64,000 bases of DNA from Scleromatobacter sp038243995 (GCA_038243995.1 JBBRTV010000026.1:1-64000), one strand, 5' to 3'. Positions 35,093-45,018 are shown, numbered from the stretch's first letter. The notes: generated from the letters alone by a model not told the origin. A program made the numbers and translations.

Positions 35093-36280
35093 ATGTTGTT
35101 GTCCTCGCTCTCCCGCTCGATGACCCGTCCGCGCCAGTCGCGCCACTGCCGGCGCGTGTCCGACAAGACCGCGCTGCGCATCGGCCTGTTCGCGATCGCC
35201 GCCGTGATCGTCTCGGCGTTCTTCGCGACGCCCGCGCACGCGATGCGCCTGAAGGAAGTCGCCGCGGTTCAGGGCGTGCGCAGCAACCAGCTGATCGGCT
35301 ACGGCCTCGTCGTGGGCCTCGACGGCACGGGCGACCAGACCACCCAGGCGCCGTTCACGACGCAAGGGCTGAACTCGATGCTGCAGCAGCTCGGCGTGAC
35401 GGTGCCGGCCGGCACGACGATGCAGTTGAAGAACGTCGCCGCGGTGCTGGTCACCGCGTCGCTGCCGGCGTTCGCGCAGCCGGGCCAGCAGATCGACATC
35501 GACGTCTCGTCGATCGGCAACGCCAAGAGCCTGCGCGGCGGCACGCTCGTCGTCACGCCGCTCAAGGGCGCCGACGGCCAGATCTATGCGATGGCGCAGG
35601 GCAACCTGATCGTCGGCGGCGCGGGCGCCGCGGCCGGCGGCTCCAAGGTCACGATCAACCACCTCAGCGCCGGCCGGATCCCCGAAGGCGCGACGGTCGA
35701 ACGCTCGGTGCCGACGCCGCTGTCGCAGGGCGACTCCCTGCAGCTCGACCTGAAATCGGCCGACTACGCCACCGCGCGCGCGGTCGCCCAGGCGATCAAC
35801 ACGGCCAAGGGAGCCGGCGTGGCGCGCGCGATCGACGGTCGCGTCGTGCACGTGCGCGCGCCCACCGACCCGGACGCCCGCGTCGGCTTCATGGCCGACA
35901 TCGAGAACCTCAACATCGACATGCAGACCCCGGCGGCGAAGGTCGTCATGAACGCGCGCACCGGCTCGGTCGTGATGAACCAGGCGGTGACGCTGAACCC
36001 GTGCGCGGTCGCCCACGGCAGCCTCAGCGTGACGATCAACTCGAACCCGCAGGTCAGCCAGCCGGCGCCCAATTCCGGCGGCCAGACCGTCGTCACCGAC
36101 AAGACCGACATCGCGATCTCCCAGCAGGGCGGCGCGCTCGTCCAGATGCCTGCCGGCACCAAGCTCGCCGACGTCGTCAAGGCGCTCAACGCGCTCGGCG
36201 CCACGCCGCAGGACCTGCTCGCGATCCTGCAGGCGATGAAGGCTGCCGGCGCGCTGAATGCCGAGATCGAAGTAATCTGA
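35093..36280 (+). CDS. flgI: Flagellar P-ring protein FlgI
   Basis: Periplasmic ring protein that forms the bushing in the peptidoglycan layer with the help of FlgA. About 395 residues. The export signal has an unusually long basic N-terminal region: hydrophobic core around ALRIGLFAIAAVIVSAFF, cleavage after ATPAHA near residue 50. After that, MRLKEVAAVQGVRSNQLIGYG is the normal mature start. ATG 35093 is given. A GTG at 35084 overlaps the flgH stop as GTGA and would couple translation; a downstream ATG near 35120 would give a normal-length signal. Confidence 0.93.
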   Translation: MLLSSLSRSMTRPRQSRHCRRVSDKTALRIGLFAIAAVIVSAFFATPAHAMRLKEVAAVQGVRSNQLIGYGLVVGLDGTGDQTTQAPFTTQGLNSMLQQLGVTVPAGTTMQLKNVAAVLVTASLPAFAQPGQQIDIDVSSIGNAKSLRGGTLVVTPLKGADGQIYAMAQGNLIVGGAGAAAGGSKVTINHLSAGRIPEGATVERSVPTPLSQGDSLQLDLKSADYATARAVAQAINTAKGAGVARAIDGRVVHVRAPTDPDARVGFMADIENLNIDMQTPAAKVVMNARTGSVVMNQAVTLNPCAVAHGSLSVTINSNPQVSQPAPNSGGQTVVTDKTDIAISQQGGALVQMPAGTKLADVVKALNALGATPQDLLAILQAMKAAGALNAEIEVI

Positions 36281-36282
36281 CC

Positions 36283-37173
36283 ATGACCACGTCTCCTTCC
36301 ATCTCCTCGTCGGCCGGCATGGCGACGCCGTCGTCGCTGAACCTCGCGGGCGGCCTCGAGAACCTGCGCCTGAAGGCCCAGCAGGATCCGAAGGCTGCCG
36401 TGCGCGAGGCCGCCAGGCAGTTCGAGACGATGTTCACGCAGCAGTTGCTCAAGAGCATGCGCGACTCCACGATGTCCACCGGCATGATGGACAACGAGGC
36501 ATCGAAGCTGGGCACCGAGATGCTCGATTCGCAATGGGCCACCAAGATCTCCGGCCAGCCCGGCGGCCTCTCCGACATGATCGCTCGCCAGCTGGAGCGC
36601 CAGATGGGCGTCACGCAGGGCATCACGGCCAAGCCGGTCAGCGCGAACCCGGCGCCGGTCGATCCGCTGCGGCCGGACGCCCCGGTCGCGCTGCCGCAGA
36701 AGGCCGCGGCGACCTTCGTCGCCGCGCACCAGGACGCCGCCGCCGCTGCCGAGAAGACGACCGGCATCCCCGCGACCTTCATGATCGCGCAGGCCGCGCA
36801 CGAGACGGGCTGGGGTCGCAAGGAAATCAAGAACGCCGACGGCACCACCTCGTACAACCTGTTCGGCATCAAGGCCGGCCCGAGCTGGAAAGGCGCGACG
36901 ACCGACACGACCACCACCGAATTCATCGGCGGCAAGGCGCACAAGGTCACCCAGACCTTCCGCGCCTACGCGAGCTACGCCGAGTCGTTCCAGGACTACG
37001 CCAGCACGATGAAGAACAGTCCGCGCTACGCGGGCGTCGTCGCCGCCGGCAAGGACGCCGCCGGCTTCGCCCGCGGCCTGCAGAAAGCCGGCTACGCGAC
37101 AGACCCGGCCTATGCGGAAAAGCTCGCGAAAGTCATCCACACGACCCAGCGCGTCCAGGATAGTCTGGCCTGA
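36283..37173 (+). CDS. flgJ: Flagellar rod-cap protein with peptidoglycan hydrolase domain, FlgJ
   Basis: Dual protein that caps the growing rod and cuts peptidoglycan to let it through. 296 residues: an N-terminal rod-binding domain (about 25-105, with ARQFETMFTQQLLKSMR and GGLSDMIARQLERQM) and a C-terminal glucosaminidase/muramidase domain (about 140-290) with the catalytic glutamate in AQAAHETGWG and the segment TSYNLFGIKAG. Both halves are intact. It begins 2 bp after the flgI stop. Confidence 0.96.
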   Translation: MTTSPSISSSAGMATPSSLNLAGGLENLRLKAQQDPKAAVREAARQFETMFTQQLLKSMRDSTMSTGMMDNEASKLGTEMLDSQWATKISGQPGGLSDMIARQLERQMGVTQGITAKPVSANPAPVDPLRPDAPVALPQKAAATFVAAHQDAAAAAEKTTGIPATFMIAQAAHETGWGRKEIKNADGTTSYNLFGIKAGPSWKGATTDTTTTEFIGGKAHKVTQTFRAYASYAESFQDYASTMKNSPRYAGVVAAGKDAAGFARGLQKAGYATDPAYAEKLAKVIHTTQRVQDSLA

Positions 37174-37216
37174 TCGTGGTTTCGACCATCCTGCCCCGAA
37201 CTGAAAGGAAGCTGCC

Positions 37217-37282
37217 ATGAGAATGTACGGCCGCCCGAAGGGCGAATGCACCGCAAGGCGCAGCCTGGAGGTATCCCAATGA
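37217..37282 (+). CDS. Candidate 21-codon leader peptide overlapping flgK
   Basis: A short frame MRMYGRPKGECTARRSLEVSQ starts at ATG 37217, 7 bp after a good Shine-Dalgarno (AAGGA, 37205-37209). Its TGA overlaps the flgK start as ATGA. The flgK ribosome binding site (GGAGG, 37267-37271) lies inside it. This is the layout of a translationally coupled leader. It is too short for homology-based support, so it may equally be a chance frame. Confidence 0.35.
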   Translation: MRMYGRPKGECTARRSLEVSQ

Positions 37283-39306
37283 GCTCATCGGCCTTGATGT
37301 CGATCGGCATGAGCGCGATGTCCGCCAGCTACGCGTCGATGCAGACCACCGGTCACAACATCGCGAACGCGCAGACGCCCGGCTACTCGCGCCAGACGGT
37401 CGACCTCGCGACCGCCGGCGGCCAGTTCACCGGCGCGGGCTTCTTCGGCAAGGGCGTCGACGTCGTCACCGTGCAGCGGGCGAGCGACCAGTTCCTGACG
37501 ATGCAGTCGGCGGCCGCGAACTCGATGGCGGCCATGGACGATGCGCGTTCGAGCCAGCTCACCCAGCTCGAGACCGTGTTCCCCGAAGGCGACACCGGCA
37601 TGGGCGCCGCGATGGGCAACTTCATGAATGCGTTCGTCGACCTGGCCAACACGCCGGGCGATTCGTCCGCGCGCCAGGTGATCCTGTCGGACGCCAGCCA
37701 GGTCGCCGAGCGCTTCGCCAACGCGGGCCAGCAGATCGACACGATGCAGAGCGGCGTGTCCTCCGACATGAAGAGTTCCGTCGCGCAGATCAACACGCTC
37801 GCCTCGCAGGTCGCCACGCTGAACGGCCAGATCGCCGCGCTGCGCGGCTCCGGCCAGTCCCCGAACGACCTGCTGGACCAGCGCGACCAGCTCGTCAAGC
37901 AGATCGGCGGCTACGTCAAGGTCACGACCATCAATGCCGACGACGGCTCCGTGGGCGTCTTCATCGCCGGCGGCCAGCGGCTCGTGCTCGGCGCGCAGGC
38001 GCAATCGCTCGCGGTGACGGCCGACCCCGCCAACTCCGGGCGTTCGGCGCTATCCATCTCCGACAGCGGCATCCTGCGCCCGCTTTCCAGCGACCTGCTG
38101 GTGGGCGGCTCGTTGAGCGGCCTCCTGAAGTTCCAGAACGAGGATCTCGTCGACGCCCGCAACCAGCTCGGCCAGATGGCGGCGTCGTTCTCGGCGATGG
38201 TCAACCGGGTGCAGGGCTACGGCGTCGACATGAGCTCGCCGCCCGGCAGCGGCGTGCCGATCTTCTCGACCGGCGGTCCGGTCGCGATTCCCAATGCGAA
38301 CAACGCGCGCACCGCCAGCGGCGCCTATGCGAGCGGCGTGACGATGACCGTCACCGACGGCACGCAGCTGCAGGCGAGCGACTACAACCTCCAGGCCGAC
38401 GCCGCGAGCCCCGGCAGCTACATCGTCACGCGCGCGTCGGACGGCGTGAAGTTCGGCATGGCGCCCGACCCGGTGAACGTCGGCCAGTTCCTGTACACGC
38501 GCCAGTCCGACGGGGCGGCGCTCGGCAACAGCATGGACGGCTTCCAGATGAGCCTCAGCGGCGCCGCGCTCGGCCCCAACGACAGTTTCGAGCTGGAGCC
38601 CGTCGGCCGCGCCGCGGTCGCGATGACGCGCGTCCTCGACAACCCGAACGGGATCGCCGCGGCCGCCCCGCTCACCGCGACGACCGGCGTCAACAACACC
38701 GGTACGGCGACAGTCGCGAGCCTGAACGTCGTCAGCAGCAGCAGCAATCCGAACCTGGTTGCCGCCATCAGCTTCACGTCGGCCGCCGGCGCGTACTCGT
38801 ACACCCTGACCGACAAGACGACCGGCGTGGTGACGGCCAGCGGCACCGGCCTGTGGACGACGGGACAGCCCATCTCCCTGAACGGCTTCGAGCTGAGCCT
38901 GAATGGCGTACCGGCCAGCGGCGACACCATCGCCGTCGACGCGACCGCGCATCCCGAGAACAACAACGGCAATGCGCTGGCGATGGTCGCGTTGCGCGAC
39001 CAGGCTTTCGTCGGCCGCACGCAGCAGCTCAGCGGCAGCCTGGGCGGCGGCGCCACCGCGACCGATGCCTATGCCAGCACGCTCGCCAACATCGGCGTGC
39101 GCGTGCAGAGCGCGCGCACCTCGGCGACGATCTCGGCGGCGGCGTCCGACCAGGCCGATTCGGCGGTGAGTTCCAAGACCGGCGTGAACCTCGACGAGGA
39201 AGCCGCGCGCCTGATCCAGTTCCAGCAGGGCTACCAGGCCGCTGCGAAGGTATTGCAGGTGGCGCAGGCCATCTTCACCACGATGCTCCAGGTGGCATCG
39301 CAGTAA
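37279..39306 (+). CDS. flgK: Flagellar hook-filament junction protein FlgK (HAP1)
   Basis: First junction protein between hook and filament, exported with FlgN. 675 residues, longer than the enteric protein (about 550), with the extra length in the variable domains between about 330 and 590. The N-terminal motif (SASYASMQTTGHNIANAQTPGYSRQ) and the C-terminal helix (EEAARLIQFQQGYQAAAKVLQVAQ) are intact. GGAGG at 37267-37271 supports the ATG at 37279, which overlaps the small frame at 37217. Confidence 0.96.
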   Translation: MSSSALMSIGMSAMSASYASMQTTGHNIANAQTPGYSRQTVDLATAGGQFTGAGFFGKGVDVVTVQRASDQFLTMQSAAANSMAAMDDARSSQLTQLETVFPEGDTGMGAAMGNFMNAFVDLANTPGDSSARQVILSDASQVAERFANAGQQIDTMQSGVSSDMKSSVAQINTLASQVATLNGQIAALRGSGQSPNDLLDQRDQLVKQIGGYVKVTTINADDGSVGVFIAGGQRLVLGAQAQSLAVTADPANSGRSALSISDSGILRPLSSDLLVGGSLSGLLKFQNEDLVDARNQLGQMAASFSAMVNRVQGYGVDMSSPPGSGVPIFSTGGPVAIPNANNARTASGAYASGVTMTVTDGTQLQASDYNLQADAASPGSYIVTRASDGVKFGMAPDPVNVGQFLYTRQSDGAALGNSMDGFQMSLSGAALGPNDSFELEPVGRAAVAMTRVLDNPNGIAAAAPLTATTGVNNTGTATVASLNVVSSSSNPNLVAAISFTSAAGAYSYTLTDKTTGVVTASGTGLWTTGQPISLNGFELSLNGVPASGDTIAVDATAHPENNNGNALAMVALRDQAFVGRTQQLSGSLGGGATATDAYASTLANIGVRVQSARTSATISAAASDQADSAVSSKTGVNLDEEAARLIQFQQGYQAAAKVLQVAQAIFTTMLQVASQ

Positions 39307-39321
39307 TCGGAGCACTCGACC

Positions 39322-40521
39322 ATGGTGAATCGAATTTCGACGGCTGGCGCCTATGACGGGGCGGTCAACAATCTGCTCTCGCGCCAGGAGAACCTGGTTG
39401 CGGCGCAGGAGCAGCTCACGAGCGGCAAGCGCGTCAGCAAGGCCAGCGACGACCCGACCTCGGCCGCGCGCGCGGAACGCGCCCGGGCGCTCGAGGCGCG
39501 CACCACCGCGAGCCAGCGCGCCGTCGATGCGAGCAGCAACGCCATGACGTTGACGGAAAACGCCCTCGGCGACGCCGGCGACCTGATGCAGCAGGCGCGC
39601 GAGCTGGTCGTCAGCGCCGGCAACGCCAGCTACAGCGACGCCGAACGCAAGTCGATCGCCGACCAGATCGCCGCGATCCGGACCCAGCTGCTGTCGGTCT
39701 CGAACCGGCCGGACGGGCAGGGCGGCTACGTGTTCTCCGGCCAGGGCTCGGGCGGCGCACCCTTCGTCGACCAGCCCGGTGGCGTCAAGTTCGCGGGCGT
39801 CGGCGGCTCCGTCAACGTCGCCTCCGACGAGCCGCTGCCCCTGACGCTGGACGGCGGCAATATCTGGCTGTCCGCGGCGAGCGGCAACGGCGTGTTCCAG
39901 ACCAGCAATGTCAATTCGGGCAGCGCGTGGATCGATGCCGGCCGCGTCACCGCGCCCAACCTGATCACCGGCGCGAACTACGACATCCAGTTCAGCACTG
40001 CCAGCGGCGCCACGACTTACTCGATCCTGAAGAACGGCGTGGCCACTGCAGTCGCGGGCGCGCCCTACACCGCCGGCCAGACGATCTCGATGGACGGCAT
40101 GTCGTTCACGATCAGCGGGGCGCCGGCGAACGGCGACAAATTCCAGATCACGCCCTCGCAACGCGACCTGTCGGTGTTCGACACGCTGGACAACATTGTC
40201 AAGCAGCTTTCGACGCCCGGCATGGGTGGCGCCGGCGTCACGCAGGCGGTGCAGGACGGCCTGCGCAACATCGACCAGGTGCAGAGCCAGCTGAGCTCGG
40301 CGCGCAGCTTCGCGGGCACGACGCTGACGCGCCTGGACGGTGTCAAGGGCAGGCTGGACGCGACGCAGCTTTCCGCAGAGACTGCACGTTCGAGCGCGGA
40401 AGACCTCGACATGGTGAAGGCGCTCTCGTCTTACAACGCCCAGCAGACCGGATATTCGGCCGCTCTGCAGAGCTACGCGACGATCCAGAAACTGTCCCTC
40501 TTCCAATACCTGAACGCCTGA
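39322..40521 (+). CDS. flgL: Flagellar hook-filament junction protein FlgL (HAP3)
   Basis: Second junction protein, structurally related to flagellin. 399 residues with the flagellin-like N-terminal helix pair (VNRISTAGAYDGAVNNLLSRQENL, QEQLTSGKRVSKASDDPTSA) and a C-terminal helical region (LSSARSFAGTTLTRLDGV, YNAQQTGYSAALQSYATIQK). It starts 15 bp after flgK and is the last flg gene; a terminator follows within 10 bp. Confidence 0.96.
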   Translation: MVNRISTAGAYDGAVNNLLSRQENLVAAQEQLTSGKRVSKASDDPTSAARAERARALEARTTASQRAVDASSNAMTLTENALGDAGDLMQQARELVVSAGNASYSDAERKSIADQIAAIRTQLLSVSNRPDGQGGYVFSGQGSGGAPFVDQPGGVKFAGVGGSVNVASDEPLPLTLDGGNIWLSAASGNGVFQTSNVNSGSAWIDAGRVTAPNLITGANYDIQFSTASGATTYSILKNGVATAVAGAPYTAGQTISMDGMSFTISGAPANGDKFQITPSQRDLSVFDTLDNIVKQLSTPGMGGAGVTQAVQDGLRNIDQVQSQLSSARSFAGTTLTRLDGVKGRLDATQLSAETARSSAEDLDMVKALSSYNAQQTGYSAALQSYATIQKLSLFQYLNA

Positions 40522-40529
40522 ACGCCTGA

Positions 40530-40562
40530 GCGGCAAGCGGCCGACCGGCCGCGCCGCCTTTC
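40530..40562 (+). terminator. Terminator at the end of the flg operon
   Basis: GCGGC-AA-GCGGCC and GGCCGC-GCCGC form an 11-bp GC stem with a two-base bulge and a 4-nt loop, followed by CTTT. It begins 9 bp after the flgL stop, just before the EAL/HDOD gene. Confidence 0.65.
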
Positions 40563-40593
40563 ACCACAAACCACGCAGCACAGAGGTTTTTGA

Positions 40594-41790
40594 ATGTCCC
40601 TAGATCATCCGGTGCTGGACCAGGTCGTCCTCGGCTCGAGCACGCTGTTCGACGCGAAGCGCGTGCCGCTGGCCGCGCACCTGACCGTGTTCCCGCAACG
40701 CCCCGACGCGACGATCGACGCCGCCGGCCTGCTGTCGGTGATCGACACGATCGCTCCGGTCGAAGCCGGCCCGCTCATGCTCAGCGTCGCCAACGAGGCC
40801 GGCCTGCGCGCGCTGCTCGCCGCGCCGACGGCGTCGCACCTGATGATCGAGGTGCCGGGCTTCATGTTGTCCGATCCGGCGCTCGCCACGCTGCTGGAAG
40901 AGCGCGTCGCCACCGGCCTCTCGCTCGTCCTCGGCGGCCGCGTACCCGACACCGCCCCGCAGACGCTATGGTCGTTGTTCCGCTACGCCACCGTCGACCG
41001 CGCGCATGCGCGCGACCCGGTTCCCAACGGGCTCGGCGGCAAGCCCATGCAACGCCTGTTCGTCGGCTCCGACGGGCCGCTGATGTCGGCCGCCGCCCTC
41101 AAGGCCGGCTTCGCCGCGGTCATCGGCTGGCCGACCGGTGACGCGCCGGGGCCGGACACCAAGGCCAAGTCGGTTCCCGCCGGCGTCACCACCGTGGTCG
41201 ACCTGATGCAGCGTGTCGACCGCGAGGAATCGGCCGACAAGCTCGAGGCCGTCATCCGCAATGACCCGTCGCTCGCGTTCCGCCTGATGCGCTACCTGAA
41301 CTCGCCGGGCTTCGGCCTGTCGGTCGAGATCTCCTCGTTCCGGCACGCGCTGATGATCCTCGGCTACCAACGCCTCAAGCGCTGGCTCGCGCTGCTCGTG
41401 ACGAGCGCGATCGACGACCCCGACCTGAAGCCGCTGATGCACCTGGCGGTGCGCCGCGGCCTGCTGATGGAAGAGATCGCGCGCCCGAGCGGCGACGACG
41501 CGTTGCGCAACGAACTCTTCATCTGCGGTGTCTTCTCGCTGCTGGACCGCATGCTGGGCCAGCCCTTCGACAAGCTGCTGAAGACCATTCCGGTGCAGGA
41601 GTCGGTCGCCCAGGCGCTCGCCGACGATACCGGCCCTTGCGCGCCGTTCCTGGCGGTCGCCCGCGCGGTGGAGCAGGAGTCGGTCTACGACATCCGCGAG
41701 ACCGCGGAGGCGCTGATGATGTCGGTCGGCGACGTCAACCGGGCGCTCGCCAAGTCGCTGGTGCATGCGCATTCGCTGACTGCGAATTGA
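40594..41790 (+). CDS. EAL-like/HDOD signalling protein
   Basis: A 398-residue protein of the YuxH type. The N-terminal half (about 10-190) is a degenerate EAL-like domain: there is no EAL triplet, no DDFGTG, and no catalytic acidic pattern. The C-terminal half (about 195-390) is an HDOD domain, with IRNDPSLAFRLMRYLNSPGFGL, FRHALMILGYQRLKRWLALL and NELFICGVFSLLDRMLG. Such proteins act as c-di-GMP or protein-interaction adaptors rather than enzymes. The gene lies directly downstream of flgL in the same direction, with good Shine-Dalgarno AGAGG, beyond a probable terminator. A role in controlling motility is plausible. Confidence 0.82.
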   Translation: MSLDHPVLDQVVLGSSTLFDAKRVPLAAHLTVFPQRPDATIDAAGLLSVIDTIAPVEAGPLMLSVANEAGLRALLAAPTASHLMIEVPGFMLSDPALATLLEERVATGLSLVLGGRVPDTAPQTLWSLFRYATVDRAHARDPVPNGLGGKPMQRLFVGSDGPLMSAAALKAGFAAVIGWPTGDAPGPDTKAKSVPAGVTTVVDLMQRVDREESADKLEAVIRNDPSLAFRLMRYLNSPGFGLSVEISSFRHALMILGYQRLKRWLALLVTSAIDDPDLKPLMHLAVRRGLLMEEIARPSGDDALRNELFICGVFSLLDRMLGQPFDKLLKTIPVQESVAQALADDTGPCAPFLAVARAVEQESVYDIRETAEALMMSVGDVNRALAKSLVHAHSLTAN

Positions 41791-41964
41791 CGCGGCTCTC
41801 GAGCCGGCTGCTTCAGGGGGCGCCCGACCCCGGATGGCTCTTGAGAATGCGGGGATCGTGTTGTCGGGGAGACCCGGATCGCACGCCGCACCGGCGACTC
41901 GTTCGCGCGCCATTCGGCGCTTGAATCGGCCGGTTCGCGACCGGCGCGTAAACTCGCCAGAGGA

Positions 41965-44900
41965 ATGTCCTCGACGCCGCCCACTCCCCCCAAGACCCGC
42001 GCCCCGGTCTTGCCGCGCCAGCCGCAGAACGCGCCCGGCGCGACGCTCGCCGCCGGCCCGGCGGCGATCGAGGATCTGCGCGGCGAACTGCAAGGCTGGT
42101 TCGAGCTCTCGCCCATGGGGCAGGTGGTCTTCGACGAGGCCGGCACCGTCTTGCGCCACAACGCGGCGCTCGCGCAGATGCTGGGCGCGTTGCCGCCGCA
42201 GTTGCGCGACACGGCGCCCGAATTGCGGATGCTCCTGGGCTGGCCCACCGAATTGCCGGCCGTCGCGGCCAATCGCACGCAGGACGGCTGGCTCGCCGGC
42301 CCCGGCGGCGAGCCGATGCGTGTGCGCGTGCGCGTGCGCGGCGTGCCGTCCAACAGCGGCGGGCGGTTGCCCGGCAGCGCGCCCAAGCGCTGGATCGCCC
42401 TGCTCGAGGATCGCAGCGTCGAGGACGAGCGCGACATCGCGCGCGTCGAGATCCAGGCCCTGATGGGCACCGCCGGCATCGGCGTCGCGACCTGGGACGC
42501 GGCCCGCGGATGGGTCGGTTCGGTGCAGCGGGGCGCTCGCCCGGGCAGCCCCGATGGTGCCGGGGCTGCCGCGCGCGGCCAGAGCCAGGGCAGCCTCATG
42601 GCGGTCGGGCGCGACCTCGTCGAGCCCGAGTCCATGGCCGACTACGAGCGGCTGCAGGCGGCGCTGCGCACGCGCAGCCGCATCGAGGTGCGCTATGCGG
42701 TGCGCCACCACGAGAGCGGCCGGCGCTGGCTGATGACGCGCGTCGAGCCGGCCGAACTGGGCCCGCAGCGCGGCGCGTTCTCGGTCGTCACGGTCGACGT
42801 CACCGAGGAGGAGACGGCGCGGCGGCGCAACCAGGACCTGCTCACCGAGCTCACCACCATCCTCGACGTCAGCCCCGCCGGCATCGCCTACTTGCGCGGC
42901 GATCAGCTCGTGCGCTGCAACCGGCGCTTCGAATCGCTGCTGAACGGATCGACCGGCTTCGCGCCCGGGCAGATGCTCGAGGCCGTGCTCGCCCGCGCGG
43001 GCGTCGCGCCCGCCATGGTTGCCCAGCTGATGCAGGCGGTGCGCGGCGTCGGCGTGCTAGAGACCGAGCTGTTGCTGCCGGCCGGCCCCCAACGACCGGC
43101 GCCGATCTGGTGCTCGCTCGCGCTGCGGCGCACGCACGAGACGACGCCGGGCGCGATCGGAATGGTCGTCGTCCTCGCCGATGCCACGCGCCTGAAATCC
43201 CAGCAGAGCGAGCTCGAGGTGCTGGCCCACGAGCGCGAGCTGATGTTCAACCTGTCCGACGTCGGCATCGTCTACCAGCGCGACGGGCAGGTCGAGCGCG
43301 CGAACCAGGCGATGGCCGACCTGGTCGGCGTTTCGCCCGCGGCGCTGAAGGGCTCGCCGATGTCGCGCCTCTACGAGTCCGAGCGTGCGTGGCAGCACTA
43401 CGTCGAACTCGAGACGCACGACATGGCCACGCTCGGCCGCTCGCACGGCGAGCGCCGTGTGCGTCGCAGCGACGGTACGCTGTTCTGGGCCCAGGTCAGC
43501 CAGCGCCCGGTCGCCTTCGACCGGCCTTCGGCGGGCACCATTCTCTCGTTCGTCAACATCGACGACCGCCAGCGCGCCCGCGAATCGCTGGTGCAGCAGG
43601 CCGACCGCACGCGGGCGATCCTCGACTCCGTGCTGGTGGGCATCGTCACGGTGGGCGACAGCGGCATCGAATGGATGAATCGCTCCGCTCGGCGCATGTT
43701 CGGCGGCGAGCTGGCCGATTTCGTCGGCGCGCCGATCTCGGTCGTCGCGACCGACGAGCTCGACCATCCGCTGCGGCGCACCGACTACGGCGAGACGCTG
43801 GAAGAAGGGCAGGCCGAGACTTTCGAGTGCCGCCTGCGCGCGCGCGACGGGCGCAACTTCTGGGTCGTCGGCAACGTCATCGTGACGGGGCAGGACAGCG
43901 CGCATCGCCAGCTCACGTACGCGCTGCTCGACATCGAGCGCCGCCGCCAGGCCGAAGTCAGCATCGTGCAGGCGCGCGCGAGCCTGCAGCGCATCATCGA
44001 GACGGCGCCGCTCGCGATCGCGCTGTTCGACGCCGGCAGCCAGCAGGTCGTGCAGCTGAACCAGATGGCGGCGACCTTCGCCGGCCGTCCGATGCGGGAG
44101 ATCATGGGCCGCGTGCCCGCGCAGTTCCTGCCCGGACCCGAAGGCGCCAAGTTGTCGGCCGACCTGCACCGCGCGCTCGCCACGCCCGACAGCGTGCAGC
44201 GCGAACTCCGCCGCGGCACCGACGACGCGCCGCGCGAGCCCGGGCGCCACGACGGCGGCCCGCGGGTGTGGGACATCCGCATCGTGTCGCTGCGTTCGGC
44301 CGCCGACGCGCCCGACCAGTTGCTGATGGTGGCCAGCGACGTCACCGCCCAGCGCGCCGCCGACGAAGCCCGGCTGGCGGCCGCGATCGCGCAGCGCGAG
44401 ATGCTGATCAAGGAAGTGCACCACCGCATCAAGAACAACCTGCAGGGCGTGGCCGGCCTGCTGCAGCAGAGCGCCTCCCGCTATCCGGAGGCCGCCGGCG
44501 CGATCGCGGAAGCCGTCAGCCAGGTGCACGCGATCGCGCAAGTGCACGGGCTGCAAGTGGGCGTCACCGGGCCGATGCGCGTGCGCGGCGTCGTCGAGGC
44601 GATCGCCGCATCGGTGCAGCGCATGTTCGGCCGCACGATACAGGTCGAGGTCAGCGGCCCTGCGCTGCACCGGTTCGCGTTGACCGAAGCCGATTCGATC
44701 CCGATCGCGCTGACCGTCAACGAATTGCTGACCAACGCGATCAAGCACAGCGCGGCCACGACCGGCGCGGCGGCGACCGACATCCGCTGCCACGTCGTCT
44801 GCACGGAATCGACCATCACGATCAGCATCGCGAATCGCGGCACGCTGGCGCCCGGTTTCACGCTCCCCGATATACCGGCTGGGGTATCTGGGCTAGGACT

Positions 44901-45018
44901 CGTGCGATCGCTGCTGCCGCGCAAGGGCGCGAAGATGTCCATCGAGGCGGACGGCGCCTGCGTGATCGCGCGCCTCGAACTGGCGCCGCCGGCGGTCACC
45001 TTGCTGGAGCCGCTGTAG
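41965..45018 (+). CDS. Soluble multi-PAS histidine kinase (HisKA_2 type)
   Basis: A 1017-residue kinase without membrane helices or signal peptide. About five PAS domains fill residues 30-790, seen from repeats such as LFNLSDVGIVYQRDGQVERAN, ILDSVLVGIVTVGDSGIEWMN and IIETAPLAIALFDAGSQQVVQLNQ. The transmitter begins with LIKEVHHRIKNNLQG, the HisKA_2 dimerisation/phosphoacceptor box (likely His820), then an ATPase domain with VNELLTNAIKH. HisKA_2 kinases commonly pair with regulators that bind RNA or DNA in unusual ways. The next gene, 157 bp downstream, is an ANTAR response regulator, a likely partner. Ligands of the PAS domains are unknown. Confidence 0.9.
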   Translation: MSSTPPTPPKTRAPVLPRQPQNAPGATLAAGPAAIEDLRGELQGWFELSPMGQVVFDEAGTVLRHNAALAQMLGALPPQLRDTAPELRMLLGWPTELPAVAANRTQDGWLAGPGGEPMRVRVRVRGVPSNSGGRLPGSAPKRWIALLEDRSVEDERDIARVEIQALMGTAGIGVATWDAARGWVGSVQRGARPGSPDGAGAAARGQSQGSLMAVGRDLVEPESMADYERLQAALRTRSRIEVRYAVRHHESGRRWLMTRVEPAELGPQRGAFSVVTVDVTEEETARRRNQDLLTELTTILDVSPAGIAYLRGDQLVRCNRRFESLLNGSTGFAPGQMLEAVLARAGVAPAMVAQLMQAVRGVGVLETELLLPAGPQRPAPIWCSLALRRTHETTPGAIGMVVVLADATRLKSQQSELEVLAHERELMFNLSDVGIVYQRDGQVERANQAMADLVGVSPAALKGSPMSRLYESERAWQHYVELETHDMATLGRSHGERRVRRSDGTLFWAQVSQRPVAFDRPSAGTILSFVNIDDRQRARESLVQQADRTRAILDSVLVGIVTVGDSGIEWMNRSARRMFGGELADFVGAPISVVATDELDHPLRRTDYGETLEEGQAETFECRLRARDGRNFWVVGNVIVTGQDSAHRQLTYALLDIERRRQAEVSIVQARASLQRIIETAPLAIALFDAGSQQVVQLNQMAATFAGRPMREIMGRVPAQFLPGPEGAKLSADLHRALATPDSVQRELRRGTDDAPREPGRHDGGPRVWDIRIVSLRSAADAPDQLLMVASDVTAQRAADEARLAAAIAQREMLIKEVHHRIKNNLQGVAGLLQQSASRYPEAAGAIAEAVSQVHAIAQVHGLQVGVTGPMRVRGVVEAIAASVQRMFGRTIQVEVSGPALHRFALTEADSIPIALTVNELLTNAIKHSAATTGAAATDIRCHVVCTESTITISIANRGTLAPGFTLPDIPAGVSGLGLVRSLLPRKGAKMSIEADGACVIARLELAPPAVTLLEPL

